Below are positions 19,286 to 33,474 of a DNA stretch of 64,000 bases, in pieces; positions within the stretch are counted from its first letter, which is position 1, and each line of letters opens with the position of its first letter. A model generated the notes under the pieces. That model saw only the letters and a list, made by a program, of their open reading frames with translations, was not told where the DNA came from and did no database searches. A program made the position numbers and the translations under genes. Origin of the DNA: Acanthosoma haemorrhoidale (Eukaryota; Arthropoda; Insecta; Hemiptera; Acanthosomatidae); assembly GCA_930367205.1 (NCBI GenBank), contig OV884015.1:105650509-105714508 (forward strand), written 5' to 3'.

Positions 19286-19635
19286 GTAATAATAATAATA
19301 ATCTGACGTATTTTTCAATAGAATGATTTCTTCTTTTAATTTTGAATTTACATTATAATTATATTATTAAAATATTAAATGATTAAAACAGTCCGCACAT
19401 TTTGAGGACCCTACTTCCACACTTGGTCATTAGCACTGTAGCACTCTCTTAACCGCTATTTTCACGATTAATCCGGTGTTGATTATCACAGCGATGTGTC
19501 TGAAAGTCCATTTTGTTCTTACAACATTTTATCAAGGTTTATATCAACGCACATTTCCAGATTAGTGAAAATATATTTAAATAAATATTTATTTAAAGGA
19601 ATTTACAATCTGCTCTAATAGGGCGTATATATATA

Positions 19636-19881
19636 CATAGCCTGGGATTCCCCAGATTCATCAGGGAAATGTCCTTATTCGTTAAAAAGAATTCATGGAT
19701 CAGGGATACAACCCCTTACTAACACTGCTCTTGCATCTTCGTCACTGGTGTGCAGTAACAGTGGAGACAATGAGAGACTACCTGTAGAAGAAGCCTGGGT
19801 AAGAACTCCAAAGGATGTTTTAGCATCAAAAGGTTTATTTACTAACGTTATTTTTAGTGGGGTCTTCCATTGTTTAAACCA
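19636..19881 (+). other. Candidate plus-strand exons (unit C)
   Basis: Splice signals kept; the second exon has a Pro-to-Leu change (WGLPLFKP). Left junction empty, so the frame continues back to a TAG just left of the TA tract. Confidence 0.4.
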
Positions 19882-22026
19882 GTAAGTCTAAATAGGGTTT
19901 AGTTTGGATTTGTACATGAGAATTTCGTTTTCAAATTTGGGATGTGATTTTTTGACTGAGAGACATGTTCCATGTTGGTCCGTTCTGAACTTGGAATATT
20001 AGGTTTAGAACTGAATGTGTTGTGGGATGACCAAAAATAAAAAAAACCCTGCGAATAATAAATTGTTCCCATCATTCAATAACATAAATTAAATTAAACA
20101 TAAAACCAGCAATGTACAGTAACTCTTTTTAGTTAGCAAGAGTTAAAATAAGGTTTGACAATCCTTAAAATGCAAAGTAAATCGAGCTAAGGAGCTTAAG
20201 AGGAGGAGGAGAGTGGAGAAGGTGAAGTTCAATATTGCTACAGCTGAAATACAATCCGGTGTTGTATATTAGAAGTTCCTTCCTCTGTAAATAAATTTCT
20301 TCCGTGTTGTTGAATATTGTCAACTAATAATATAATATTAATAAAACCTTATACTATCATTGAATATTGTTTTGTTTGTTATTGTGAATATATCTCTTAG
20401 ATTTGGATTTATTAGTGTGTTTCAACATCCATCTTCTGTTGAAAATAGGCTCTTAGAGTAAAGCGTGAGTAAAAATATTTTCTTAAAAATTAAAACTATT
20501 CTAAAACGTAAACTTTCCGTTTGGAAGATCTTTGTTGATGATGAAAAGAGAGATATGGCCCGAGGACGATACAAACAACACACAGTGCACTTCACAAATG
20601 GACTGAGCTTTACATTTGTAACAATTTGTATTCACAAATTTTTAAGAGATACCAATCATATAGCTGAGTGGTTAGCTTCACTGTTTGCAAGTTCACAAGT
20701 CTTTTGGGGCTTGTACACTTGTTAATTAAGTATTAAGCCCACTATCTCATTATTTAGTAGGGGTATGATGTTATAAGGAAAATGCAGCGGAAGCTAGTTT
20801 TTTGTTAAATTAGGAATGACAAAACGAATGAAATATGGATAAATAATCTTATATTTAGCATTAAAATAAAACAGTAATCACTATACTTTATATACATTAC
20901 ATATAACATGAATAATAATAAATCATATAATTTTATAAAATATTTCTTACATTATTAATTTTTACATAGCAGTTTATGAAATTTCTGTGATTAAATTGCA
21001 TGAATTGTTCCCTTTTAATTTTTTATTAAATTATGACATTATATAATTCGGGAAGTAGGACAAGTAATACACAAATACAATAATAATCGTCATCATGGCA
21101 ATAAAAGCCTTAGCATATACATCGGTCTGACAATACGGTTATAAGACAACGTACTAATAAATCCCAGACATACTTGAAGGTTAATAAAAAAAATTATTTG
21201 ATAATAATTCAATTAGTATATGATAATGATTTGGGGTACAAAAAATAATTGGAATACAAATATTTTAGGCTCATGACGTCATGATATATCTTGATTGTTA
21301 AAGTTTGTGAAGTCTGTTGTTGTCTGCATGAAGATAACTGAATGAAGCCTGCTGATAGGCTGCTAAGTAGTACGAGCCTTCGACATCTGCAATAGTGATA
21401 CAAATTAGTTATAAATGCAAAATAAGAATAAAATAAATAGAAAATCTTCTTATGACTAATGATTTCATATCATCCTCATAATTTAAAAATGGTTTATACC
21501 AAAAATAGAGAAAAATTCGTCCATATCTTTTGAAATCGTTGTACATTATTTCATTTACTAAAATAAATCGAAAAAATTTTACCTTTAAATTTGATGATAT
21601 GATTGTAGTTGTGATCACCAGTGATCCAGGTGGGATGACTCCGTGCTCTTTGGATGGTGGAGTTTCATGTATACATCATGTCCACATAATGCCAATAATG
21701 AATTTTTTCAGGCTCCTTACTAGATAGTTAGGGTCACTAGGCAGATGAGGTATTCATTTTTTTTCTGAAATAAATTTGGTTATACATACAAAGTCATATT
21801 ACAATAAATATAAAAAAATCTTCTAATATGAAAACAGTTTAATATCATCCTTATAAATAAAAAAAGCTAATTCAAAATATAAATAAAAGTTGGTAACATA
21901 ATTTTGCGTAAAAAAATCATGCATATGTACGTATGTAAAACAGTTATATAAGTTGAGGGAATCAACTGATATCGGTTTCAAATTATCACTTCTATCTACA
22001 GACTCTAATTACAACTTTAAAAACTT

Positions 22027-23658
22027 TCAGTATCTCTTATCAATGTAACCTTTCTCAAATACTATACTGTACTTAACTATAAATCTTTCTATTTTCATAT
22101 CATCTAATTTTATTTTGAACCCGTCTTCTTCGATATGTTCATTAAAATTCACTTTAACTTCTTCATTTTTTTCTTTCTTCTTCTCTGTATTTCTTGTTTC
22201 ATCTTCTTTCTTCTGTATTATTTGTAGATTCTCATTATGGATTAATCTAAACATTTTTATAATATCTAATCCTTTAAGAAAATCTTCAAAATAATCTCTC
22301 TTGACAATGAACACATCAACATATTTTCTATGTCAAAAATGTTTAATTTTTGAGTTACTAAACTTTTTTTTCACACCATTGACTGTTTTTAAAAGTATCT
22401 TATTTACTTCTTCTGTCTTTTTCTTTATATTAGGTAATTTTGAATTTATTATAGAGCATTGGGATCCTGGATCGGATGTCCCATTTACCTGTTACTTCTC
22501 TTTTTATGATATTTTTACTTTAATCAATGGTGTGGTTATTCGTTTTTATGTTCAGTAATTAGATCTACTTCTAATACTAAGTTGCTTCCTATTATTCTAG
22601 TTTCATTTTTTATCTATTTTAAACCGGCATGAAGCATCTTCATGATCCCTGATACAATTGCTTAATTGTTCACAGTTATTCCATGGATTTTTCTCTTGAA
22701 ATTTGTTTTTACTGTACAGGTTTTCCATTTTCCTTTGTTATGAATTTTTTTTGTTCACTAGGCCCTCACATTTTCTAATTTTATAAAATATTCTAGATGA
22801 ATTATCACGTTTTTCTTGATCTATCTTTTTTCTGATAAAGTAGGTAAACCTGCAGTTAGTGCATGGATTTTTCTCTTGAAATTTTTTTTTACTCTACAGG
22901 TTTTTCATTTTTCTTTGTTATGAATTTTTTTTGTTCACTAGGCCCTCACATTTTATAATTTTATAAAATATTCTAGATGAATTATCACGTTATTCTTGAT
23001 CTATCTTTTTTCTGATAAAGTAGGTAAACCTGCAGTTAGTGCATGGATTTTTCTCTTGAAATTTTTTTTTACTCTACAGGTTTTTCATTTTTCTTTGTTA
23101 TGAATTTTTTTTGTTCACTAGGCCCTCACATTTTCTAATTTTATAAAATATTCTAGATGAATTATCACGTTTTTCTTGATCTATCTTTTTTCTGATAAAG
23201 TAGGTAAACCTGCAGTTAGTGCATGGATTTTTCTCTTGACATTTTTTTTTACTCTACAGGTTTTTCATTTTTCTTTGTTATGAATTTTTTTTGTTCACTA
23301 GGCCCTCACATTTTATAATTTTATAAAATATTCTAGATGAATTATCACGTTATTCTTGATCTATCTTTTTTCTGATAAAGTAGGTAAACCTGCTATAAGC
23401 TATTATAAAGATATAAGCATCACTAAAGACTGTTTAGCATTTGAGTTTTTGCATGTAAGCTTCTCAATAATAAACTTTTCTGCTATATGTTTTAAATTTA
23501 GTTGATTCTCTTTCTTCTGTGTGGATTCAATCTTATTTTTTCTCATGATTGTTCCGCATTTAAATCATCAAAATACATTGTTTTCATTTTCTCTGTTAAT
23601 GTAATCCACACTGTCTTCTCTTCACCTCTCTTACTAAAACTATTTTTCAGTCTTTTAT
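22027..23658 (-). pseudogene. Gag-protease relic (unit C)
   Basis: Same relic, lengthened by four 180-bp repeats. Carries a T-to-G change (TTAGGTAATT at about 22433) shared with unit G. Confidence 0.85.
22684..23393. repeat. 180-bp tandem repeat, 4 copies (unit C)
   Basis: 710 bp. Copies alternate in sequence type (CACATTTTCTAATTTT and CACATTTTATAATTTT), suggesting that a two-copy block was duplicated. Confidence 0.93.
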
Positions 23659-23666
23659 AAATATAA

Positions 23667-24343
23667 TTATTCTATAAAGTTGGTAACAAAATTGTGCGAA
23701 CAATAATCATGCATATATCTTTATCTATCATTTATATTATTTACTTATATTATAAGAATAAAATCTTCTCATACGAAGGCAGTTTAATATCAAACTTATG
23801 AATAAAAAAAAGTTTGCTAAAAAAATAAATAAAAGCTGAAAAAATATTTTGCGTACAAAAATCATGCATATATATTTTGCTATCAATTATATTATTTACT
23901 TATATTATAAAAAAACAAATATTCTCATATGAACACAGTCCATTATAATCTTTATAAATAAATAAATCGTTATTCATCTTAAGGTAAAAAATTCATATTG
24001 TGCTTAAAAATAAAAAAAGTTTATTCAAATAATAAATAAAAACATTATACTTACAAATATCATGCATATATATCTATCATTTATATTATTTACTTATATG
24101 GTAAGAAAAAAAATGTCTCATGCGAAAACAGTTTAATATCATCCTTATATATCAAGAAATTGTTATATATAAAAATAAAAAGAAAAATTGGTTAAAAAAA
24201 ATGGTTATAAAAATCATGCATGTATATATATCTATCATTCATATCATTATTTACTTTCTCACTACTATTATACTCACTCATTACTATATATATGATTTCT
24301 CATAGGACAACAGTTAATTATCATCCTTAATAATCAAATAAGA
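23667..24343. repeat. Degenerate AT-rich repeats (unit C)
   Basis: Full-length block; carries CATAGGACAACAG, shared with unit D. Confidence 0.75.
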
Positions 24344-24724
24344 TTATTCAATAATTTATACCCAACAGATTTCCAGATATTGACACCACGACTCTAACTG
24401 TTTTTTAGGAGTGAACTATTCCAGAGACGAAGATACTTGCTATCTTAACTACAGGCCACTACGATACACCATACAGACCACAGATGTTGGTAGGCTAGGG
24501 GAAGTAGAAGGGTTAAGTCTTTGAAATATTGACCGAACCTTTTTGACCTAATGACAACTATCAATATGTTAAAATAAATTACCGTAAGACCATAAAATTA
24601 TATCTTTCAGAGACCGTAAGCTTAACCATAGCAATAAAAACTATATCCAATTTTTATGAGATTATACAAAATTTTATTTCACCAGGACCATATTTAATTG
24701 AACGCAGCAGAATTAATCTCTAGC

Positions 24725-25219
24725 CTAATCAATCGTAACAATGTTAACCTTAAGTAGTCCTGGATTCTTCTCATAAAACTCCACACCCCTATCAGAAAGC
24801 CATGCTGAAATTGCTGGCTTAAGTTTAGGCTGTCCATCAAGGGAGTGCAACCCTCTACCCGTTATAACAGAAACAAAAGTGGTCTTACGACCGGAATCTC
24901 GAAGCCTGGAAGTGACTTCATCTATGAAGAGGTCAAGTACGTCCAGAGCTTCGGACACGAATAGGAAATGCAAATCTAAACGTGTCCATGTATCATTCAC
25001 ATGATACCTAATAATCGACCTAGCAGACAAAGGCCTAATCCTTCTACCTCCCTCGGTACTCCACCTGGTCTTTGTGTAAGGCGGTTGATCTAAAGGTGTG
25101 AGGAAGCAAATAGCTTCGTCTACGGAATCGTTCACTCCGGCTAAAACAAAAGTTAGTGTTTGTTCGTCCATGTCTGGGAATCTGTCGGATAAATAAGTTA
25201 ACGAAGTAGACTTACTCAT
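24725..25219 (-). CDS. CUE-Smr domain protein (unit C)
   Basis: Identical protein. Sits downstream of the longest relic repeat block; flanks match unit B more closely than unit A (AATAAAAAC variant). Confidence 0.85.
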   Translation of the reverse strand: MSKSTSLTYLSDRFPDMDEQTLTFVLAGVNDSVDEAICFLTPLDQPPYTKTRWSTEGGRRIRPLSARSIIRYHVNDTWTRLDLHFLFVSEALDVLDLFIDEVTSRLRDSGRKTTFVSVITGRGLHSLDGQPKLKPAISAWLSDRGVEFYEKNPGLLKVNIVTID

Positions 25220-25264
25220 TACGGCGATGATGATCGGGACACTGTATCCAATATGTGCACACTT

Positions 25265-25548
25265 TAAAAGTCAGAGCTGGACTGACTGAAATCATAGGAA
25301 AGTTTGCAAGTGACGGTGGAGTGGGGGACCCAGGTACCGAAATTCTTTATATTGGCAAACCCTCACCCAGGTAAAAACATCTTTTGACCTGGTGTAAATG
25401 TCTAAAAAAGACGATTTCTCTTTACTTCTATTTTTTTTTATACATGGAAAGAAACTACTATTTTTTTAATTTGAATTCAAAACCGAGGTTAATACTTCTG
25501 TTTTACAGAAGACCTAAAGGAGAATTATTTCGGGCACGAATAATATAA
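25265..25548 (+). other. Candidate 3' exons (unit C)
   Basis: Same two pieces with donor GTAAAA. Confidence 0.4.
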
Positions 25549-26036
25549 GTGATCAATTGTAGTCTCATAATTAATATGTGAGCGGGGAAATATAACAAAT
25601 ATTGCAGGTTCCAGAAAAAACTCTAGGTTTTTTTATTGTTCCTTGGTGGCTAGAATGCACAGAAACCTTCGACACATTTTCAAGTCTACCTATTCTTTAA
25701 AAAAAACGTCATATTGTAAAAATAGTAAACAAATACAACGAATAATAAAACAAAAGGCCGTAGTTAGGAAAACGCACGTGGGAGAGCACTTACCATGAAC
25801 AAATCAATTATGATACGGAATTTTTTCTACAGTGTCGATAATATGTGACGACTGAAGGCGACAATTGTGTAAACAAATAATGTAAATACAGCTGAAGAAA
25901 AGTCCGACCTCCCCACCAACCCCGCTTCTGAGTTAACAGTGATTTTCTTGAAACTTGAGAGAAGTTAGAATTTTAGTTTTGCCAAAGATTGAGGCAGACT
26001 AGAAGGTGTGTGTCATGATCTGCCAAGACTTTCAAA

Positions 26037-26907
26037 GCACTAAGTACCAAGCACAACAGTTGATTATCTAAGTACGCAAGTGTGCCATGTGATTAAGCCG
26101 AGACAGACTTTAAGCACTAAGTAACAAGCACTACAGTTGATTATCTAAGTACGCAAGTGCGCCCTGTGATTAAGCAGAGACAGACTTTAAGCACTAAGTA
26201 CCAAGCCGATATTTCCGATTTTAGTTCTTCCCTTAATTGATCAAACTTCCCGCTCAACTCTTTTTGTTCTTTATTATTTTCTTTAAGTGCGTTATTTTGA
26301 CTGTTTAATTTTTCGTTTATTTCTTTATTATTTTCTTTTAATTTAATTATTTTCTATTAAATTGACTGTTTAAATGGGCAAGGACCTGTTGCAACATCTT
26401 TGTCGTAGTGTTTTCACTCGGATTTACTTTGGGTTCGGGGTGTGGGTTCCCTGTTTTAGAGGCTGCGTTTGACCCAAAAGGTAGGCAGTATACCTGAATC
26501 TGACCTGGACATATTTGTTTTCGTGTGTGTACAACAAATGTGAAATTATGAGAAAATATAAATTGTTAGTACTAGTTATTATTCTAACATGCAATACCTC
26601 ACAATTCCTTTGGTTTCTTTAGAATTTTTTCAGTTAATCCCGGAGCGGCCCCCATTGAAACCTACCTTATTTTTTACCATTTATTTTTCTACTTTATTTG
26701 ATCAATTTACCTTAACTAATTTGGCAGGTCCGTCATGAGATTTTTAAATCAAATTGTTTTATGTCTTTGACATAGGAATTTATCCCGATTGAATCCCTGA
26801 GATTAAGCCGAGACAGACTTTAATCACTAAGTACCAAGCACTACAGTTGATTATCTAAGTACGCAAGTGTGCCCTGTGATTAAGCCGAGACAGACTTTAA
26901 GAACTAA
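26037..26907. repeat. Split 77-bp minisatellite (unit C)
   Basis: Same arrangement; first copy has the AGCACAACAG variant shared with unit B. Confidence 0.85.
26207..26798 (-). mobile_element. LTR-element fragment with tRNA-Pro-type site (unit C)
   Basis: Same 8-bp loss as unit B. Confidence 0.55.
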
Positions 26908-27257
26908 GTAATAATAATAATAATCTGACGTATTTTTCAATAGAATGATTTCTTCTTTTAATTTTGAATTTACATTATAATTATATTATTAAAATATTAA
27001 ATGATTAAAACAGTCCGCACATTTTGAGGACCCTACTTCCACACTTGGTCATTAGCACTGTAGCACTCTCTTAACCGCTATTTTCACGATTAATCCGGTG
27101 TTGATTATCACAGCGATGTGTCTGAAAGTCCATTTTGTTCTTACAACATTTTATCAAGGTTTATATCAACGCACATTTCCAGATTAGTGAAAATATATTT
27201 AAATAAATATTTATTTAAAGGAATTTACAATCTGCTCTAATAGGGCGTATATATATA

Positions 27258-27503
27258 CATAGCCTGGGATTCCCCAGATTCATCAGGGAAATGTCCTTAT
27301 TCGTTAAAAAGAATTCATGGATCAGGGATACAACCCCTTACTAACACTGCTCTTGCATCTTCGTCACTGGTGTGCAGTAACAGTGGAGACAATGAGAGAC
27401 TACCTGTAGAAGAAGCCTGGGTAAGAACTCCAAAGGATGTTTTAGCATCAAAAGGTTTATTTACTAACGTTATTTTTAGTGGGGTCTTCCATTGTTTAAA
27501 CCA
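27258..27503 (+). other. Candidate plus-strand exons (unit D)
   Basis: Same Pro-to-Leu variant as unit C, splice signals intact, left junction empty. Confidence 0.4.
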
Positions 27504-29638
27504 GTAAGTCTAAATAGGGTTTAGTTTGGATTTGTACATGAGAATTTCGTTTTCAAATTTGAGATGTGATTTTTTGACTGAGAGACATGTTCCATGTTGG
27601 TCCGTTCTGAACTTGGAATATTAGGTTTAGAACTGAATGTGTTGTGGGATGACCAAAAATAAAAAAAACCCTGCGAATAATAAATTGTTCCCATCATTCA
27701 ATAACATAAATTAAATTAAACATAAAACCAGCAATGTACAGTAACTCTTTTTAGTTAGCAAGAGTTTGACAATCCTTAAAATGCAAAGTAAATCGAGCTA
27801 AGGAGCTTAAGAGGAGGAGGAGAGTGGAGAAGGTGAAGTTCAATATTGCTACAGCTGAAATACAATCCGGTGTTGTATATTAGAAGTTCCTTCCTCTGTA
27901 AATAAATTTCTTCCGTGTTGTTGAATATTGTCAACTAATAATATAATATTAATAAAACCTTATACTATCATTGAATATTGTTTTGTTTGTTATTGTGAAT
28001 ATATCTCTTAGATTTGGATTTATTAGTGTGTTTCAACATCCATCTTCTGTTGAAAATAGGCTCTTAGAGTAAAGCGTGAGTAAAAATATTTTCTTAAAAA
28101 TTAAAACTATTCTAAAACGTAAACTTTCCGTTTGGAAGATCTTTGTTGATGATGAAAAGAGATATATGGCCCGAGGACGATACAACCAACACACAGTGCA
28201 CTTCACAAATGGACTGAGCTTTACATTTGTAACAATTTGTATTCACAAATTTTTAAGAGATACCAATCATATAGCTGAGTGGTTAGCTTCACTGTTTGCA
28301 AGTTCACAAGTCTTTTGGGGCTTGTACACTTGTTAATTAAGTATTAAGCCCACTATCTCATTATTTAGTAGGGGTATGATGTTATAAGGAAAATGCAGCG
28401 GAAGCTAGTTTTTTTGTTAAATTAGGAATGACAAAACGAATGAAATATGGATAAATAATCTTATATTTAGCATTAAAATAAAACAGTAATCACTATACTT
28501 TATATACATTACATATAACATGAATAATAATAAATCATATAATTTTATAAAATATTTCTTACATTATTAATTTTTACATAGCAGTTTATGAAATTTCTAT
28601 GATTAAATTGCATGAATTGGTCCCTTTTAATTTTTTATTAAATTATGACATTATATAATTCGGGAAGTAGGACAAGTAATACACAAATACAATAATAATC
28701 GTCATCATGGCAATAAAAGCCTTAGCATATACATCGGTCTGACAATACGGTTATAAGACAACGTACTAATAAATCCCAGACATACTTGAAGGTTAATAAA
28801 AAAAATTATTTGATAATAATTCAATTAGTATATGATAATGATTTGGGGTACAAAAAATAATTGGAATACAAATATTTTAGGCTCATGACGTCATGATATA
28901 TCTTGATTGTTAAAGTTTGTGAAGTCTGTTGTTGTCTGCATGAAGATAACTGAATGAAGCCTGCTGATAGGCTGCTAAGTAGTACGAGCCTTCGACATCT
29001 GCAATAGTGATACAAATTAGTTATAAATGCAAAATAAGAATAAAATAAATAGAAAATCTTCTTATGACTAATGATTTCATATCATCCTCATAATTTAAAA
29101 ATGGTTTATACCAAAAATAGAGAAAAATTCGTCCATATCTTTTGAAATCGTTGTACATTATTTCATTTACTAAAATAAATCGAAAAAATTTTACCTTTAA
29201 ATTTGATGATATGATTGTAGTTGTGATCACCAGTGATCCAGGTGGGATGACTCCGTGCTCTTTGGATGGTGGAGTTTCATGTATACATCATGTCCACATA
29301 ATGCCAATAATGAATTTTTTCAGGCTCCTTACTAGATAGTTAGGGTCACTAGGCAGATGAGGTATTCATTTTTTTTCTGAAATAAATTTGGTTATACATA
29401 CAAAGTCATATTACAATAAATATAAAAAAATCTTCTAATATGAAAAGAGTTTAATATCATCCTTATAAATAAAAAAAGCTAATTCAAAATATAAATAAAA
29501 GTTGGTAACATAATTTTGCGTAAAAAAATCATGCATATGTACGTATGTAAAACAGTTATATAAGTTGAGGGAATCAACTGATATCGGTTTCAAATTATCA
29601 CTTCTATCTACAGACTCTAATTACAACTTTAAAAACTT

Positions 29639-31091
29639 TCAGTATCTCTTATCAATGTAACCTTTCTCAAATACTATACTGTACTTAACTATAAATCTTT
29701 CTATTTTCATATCATCTAATTTTATTTTGAACCCGTCTTCTTCGATATGTTCATTAAAATTCACTTTAACTTCTTCATTTTTTTCTTTCTTCTTCTCTGT
29801 ATTTCTTGTTTCATCTTCTTTCTTCTGTATTATTTGTAGATTCTCATTATGGATTAATCTAAACATTTTTATAATATCTAATCCTTTAAGAAAATCTTCA
29901 AAATAATCTCTCTTGACAATGAACACATCAACATATTTTCTATGTCAAAAATGTTTAATTTTTGAGTTACTAAACTTTTTTTTCACACCATTGACTGTTT
30001 TTAAAAGTATCTTATTTACTTCTTCTGTCTTTTTCTTTATATTAGTTAATTTTGAATTTATTATAGAGCATTGGGATCCTGGATCGGATGTCCCATTTAC
30101 CTGTTACTTCTCTTTTTATGATATTTTTACTTTAATCAATGGTGTGGTTATTCGTTTTTATGTTCAGTAATTAGATCTACTTCTAATACTAAGTTGCTTC
30201 CTATTATTCTAGTTTCATTTTTTATCTATTTTAAACCGGCATGAAGCATCTTCATGATCCCTGATACAATTGTTTAATTGTTCACAGTTATTCCATGGAT
30301 TTTTCTCTTGAAATTTGTTTTTACTGTACAGGTTTTCCATTTTCCTTTGTTATGAATTTTTTTTGTTCACTAGGCCCTCACATTTTTTAATTTCATAAAA
30401 TAATCTAGATGAATTCTCACGTTTTTCTTGATCTATCTTTTTTCTGATAAAGTAGGTAAACCCGCAGTTAGTGCATGGATCTTTTCCCTTGAAATTTGTT
30501 TTTACTGTACAGGTTTTCCATTTTCCTTTGTTATGAATTTTTTTTGTTCACTAGGCCCTCACATTTTCTAATTTTATAAAATATTCTAGATGAATTATCA
30601 CGTTTTTCTTGATCTATCTTTTTTCTGATAAAGTAGGTAAACCCGCAGTTAGTGCATGGATTTTTCTCTTGAAATTTTTTTTTACTCTACAGGTTTTTCA
30701 TTTTTCTTTGTTATGAATTTTTTTTGTTCACTAGGCCCTCAAATTTTATAATTTTATAAAATATTCTAGATGAATTATCACGTTATTCTTGATCTATCTT
30801 TTTTCTGATAAAGTAGGTAAACCTGCTATAAGCTATTATAAAGATATAAGCATCACTAAAGACTGTTTAGCATTTGAGTTTTTGCATGTAAGCTTCTCAA
30901 TAATAAACTTTTCTGCTATATGTTTTAAATTTAGTTGATTCTCTTTCTTCTGTGTGGATTCAATGTTATTTTTTCTCATGATTGTTCCGCATTTAAGTCA
31001 TCAAAATACATTGTTTTCATTTTCTCTGTTAATGTAATCCACACTGTCTTCTCTTGACCTCTCTTACTAAAACTATTTTTCAGTCTTTTAT
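29639..31091 (-). pseudogene. Gag-protease relic (unit D)
   Basis: Same relic with three 180-bp repeats; the repeats carry the CCCGCAG junction variant also found in unit E. Confidence 0.85.
30296..30826. repeat. 180-bp tandem repeat, 3 copies (unit D)
   Basis: 531 bp; one copy has the GGATCTTTTCCCTTG variant and a 1-bp length difference. Confidence 0.93.
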
Positions 31092-31099
31092 AAATATAA

Positions 31100-31781
31100 T
31101 TATTTTATAAAGTTGGTAACAAAATTGTGCGAACAATAATCATGCATATATTTTTATCTATCATTTATATTATTTACTTATATTATAAGAATAAAATCTT
31201 CTCATACGAAGGCAGTTTAATATCAAACTTATGAATAAAAAAAAGTTTGCTAAAAAAATAAATAAAAGCTGAAAAAATATTTTGCGTACAAAAATCATGC
31301 ATATATATTTTGCTATCAATTATATTATTTACTTATATTATAAAAAAACAAATATTCTCATATGAACACAGTCCATTATAATCTTTATAAATAAATAAAT
31401 CGTTATTCATCTTAAGGTATAAATCGTTATTCATATTGTGCTTAAAAATAAAAAAAGTTTATTCAAATAATAAATAAAAACATTATACTTACAAATATCA
31501 TGCATATATATCTATCATTTATATTATTTACTTATATGGTAAGAAAAAAAATGTCTCATGCGAAAACAGTTTAATATCATCCTTATATATCAAGAAATTG
31601 TTATATATAAAAATAAAAAGAAAAATTGGTTAAAAAAAATGGTTATAAAAATCATGCATGTATATATATCTATCATTCATATCATTATTTACTTTCTCAC
31701 TACTATTATACTCACTCATTACTATATATATGATTTCTCATAGGACAACAGTTAATTATCATCCTTAATAATCAAATAAGA
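31100..31781. repeat. Degenerate AT-rich repeats (unit D)
   Basis: Full-length block with a small private duplication of AAATCGTTATTCAT near 31396-31435. Confidence 0.75.
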
Positions 31782-32162
31782 TTATTCAATAATTTATACC
31801 CAACAGATTTCCAGATATTGACACCACGACTCTAACTGTTTTTTAGGAGTGAACTATTCCAGAGACGAAGATACTTGCTATCTTAACTACAGGCCACTAC
31901 GATACACCATACAGACCACAGATGTTGGTAGGCTAGGGGAAGTAGAAGGGTTAAGTCTTTGAAATATTGACCGAACCTTTTTGACCTAATGACAACTATC
32001 AATATGTTAAAATAAATTACCGTAAGACCATAAAATTATATCTTTCAGAGACCGTAAGCTTAACCATAGCAATAAAAACTATATCCAATTTTTATGAGAT
32101 TATACAAAATTTTATTTCACCAGGACCATATTTAATTGAACGCAGCAGAATTAATCTCTAGC

Positions 32163-32657
32163 CTAATCAATCGTAACAATGTTAACCTTAAGTAGTCCTG
32201 GATTCTTCTCATAAAACTCCACACCCCTATCAGAAAGCCATGCTGAAATTGCTGGCTTAAGTTTAGGCTGTCCATCAAGGGAGTGCAACCCTCTACCCGT
32301 TATAACAGAAACAAAAGTGGTCTTACGACCGGAATCTCGAAGCCTGGAAGTGACTTCATCTATGAAGAGGTCAAGTACGTCCAGAGCTTCGGACACGAAT
32401 AGGAAATGCAAATCTAAACGTGTCCATGTATCATTCACATGATACCTAATAATCGACCTAGCAGACAAAGGCCTAATCCTTCTACCTCCCTCGGTACTCC
32501 ACCTGGTCTTTGTGTAAGGCGGTTGATCTAAAGGTGTGAGGAAGCAAATAGCTTCGTCTACGGAATCGTTCACTCCGGCTAAAACAAAAGTTAGTGTTTG
32601 TTCGTCCATGTCTGGGAATCTGTCGGATAAATAAGTTAACGAAGTAGACTTACTCAT
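32163..32657 (-). CDS. CUE-Smr domain protein (unit D)
   Basis: Identical protein; the downstream flank carries the same AATAAAAAC variant as B and C. Confidence 0.85.
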   Translation of the reverse strand: MSKSTSLTYLSDRFPDMDEQTLTFVLAGVNDSVDEAICFLTPLDQPPYTKTRWSTEGGRRIRPLSARSIIRYHVNDTWTRLDLHFLFVSEALDVLDLFIDEVTSRLRDSGRKTTFVSVITGRGLHSLDGQPKLKPAISAWLSDRGVEFYEKNPGLLKVNIVTID

Positions 32658-32702
32658 TACGGCGATGATGATCGGGACACTGTATCCAATATGTGCACAC
32701 TT

Positions 32703-32986
32703 TAAAAGTCAGAGCTGGACTGACTGAAATCATAGGAAAGTTTGCAAGTGACGGTGGAGTGGGGGACCCAGGTACCGAAATTCTTTATATTGGCAAACCC
32801 TCACCCAGGTAAAAACATCTTTTGACCTGGTGTAAATGTCTAAAAAAGACGATTTCTCTTTACTTCTATTTTTTTTTATACATGGAAAGAAACTACTATT
32901 TTTTTAATTTGAATTCAAAACCGAGGTTAATACTTCTGTTTTACAGAAGACCTAAAGGAGAATTATTTGGGGCACGAATAATATAA
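32703..32986 (+). other. Candidate 3' exons (unit D)
   Basis: Same layout, with one change in the last exon that turns Arg into Gly (CGG to GGG near 32969). Confidence 0.4.
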
Positions 32987-33474
32987 GTGATCAATTGTAG
33001 TCTCATAATTAATATGTGAGCCGGGAAATATACCAAATATTGCAGGTTCCAGAAAAAATTCTAGGTTTTTTTATTGTTCCTTGGTGGCTAGAATGCACAG
33101 AAACCTTCGACACATTTTCAAGTCTACCTATTCTTTAAAAAAAACGTCATATTGTAAAAATAGTAAACAAATACAACGAATAATAAAACAAAAGGCCGTA
33201 GTTAGGAAAACGCACGTGGGAGAGCACTTACCATGAACAAATCAATTATGATACGGAATTTTTTCTACAGTATCGATAATATGTGACGACTGAAGGCGAC
33301 AATTGTGTAAACAAATAATGTAAATACAGCTGAAGAAAAGTCCGACCTCCCCACCAACCCCGCTTCTGAGTTAACAGTGATTTTCTTGAAACTTGAGAGA
33401 AGTTAGAATTTTAGTTTTGCCAAAGATTGAGGCAGACTAGATGGTGTGTGTCATGATCTGCCAAGACTTTCAAA

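Larger units (their letters stand above)
12377..19635. repeat. Tandem unit B
   Basis: Second unit, 7.26 kb, with two 180-bp relic repeats like unit A. Its left junction carries the element; its right junction (TA tract ending at 19635) is an empty site. It lacks an 8-bp stretch of the LTR-fragment leader that A, D, E and F keep; unit C shares this loss. Confidence 0.95.
19636..27257. repeat. Tandem unit C (longest)
   Basis: Third unit, 7.62 kb, empty junctions on both sides. Its extra length is two additional 180-bp repeats in the gag relic (four in total). It shares with unit D the variant GGTCTTCC in the second candidate exon and GAACTTGGAA downstream, marking C and D as close relatives. 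Confidence 0.95.

Noticed and set aside
19620..19640. Excision or solo-LTR scar at empty junctions
   Set aside because: The TA tract is shorter than at occupied sites and no LTR bases remain, so these are pre-insertion sites.
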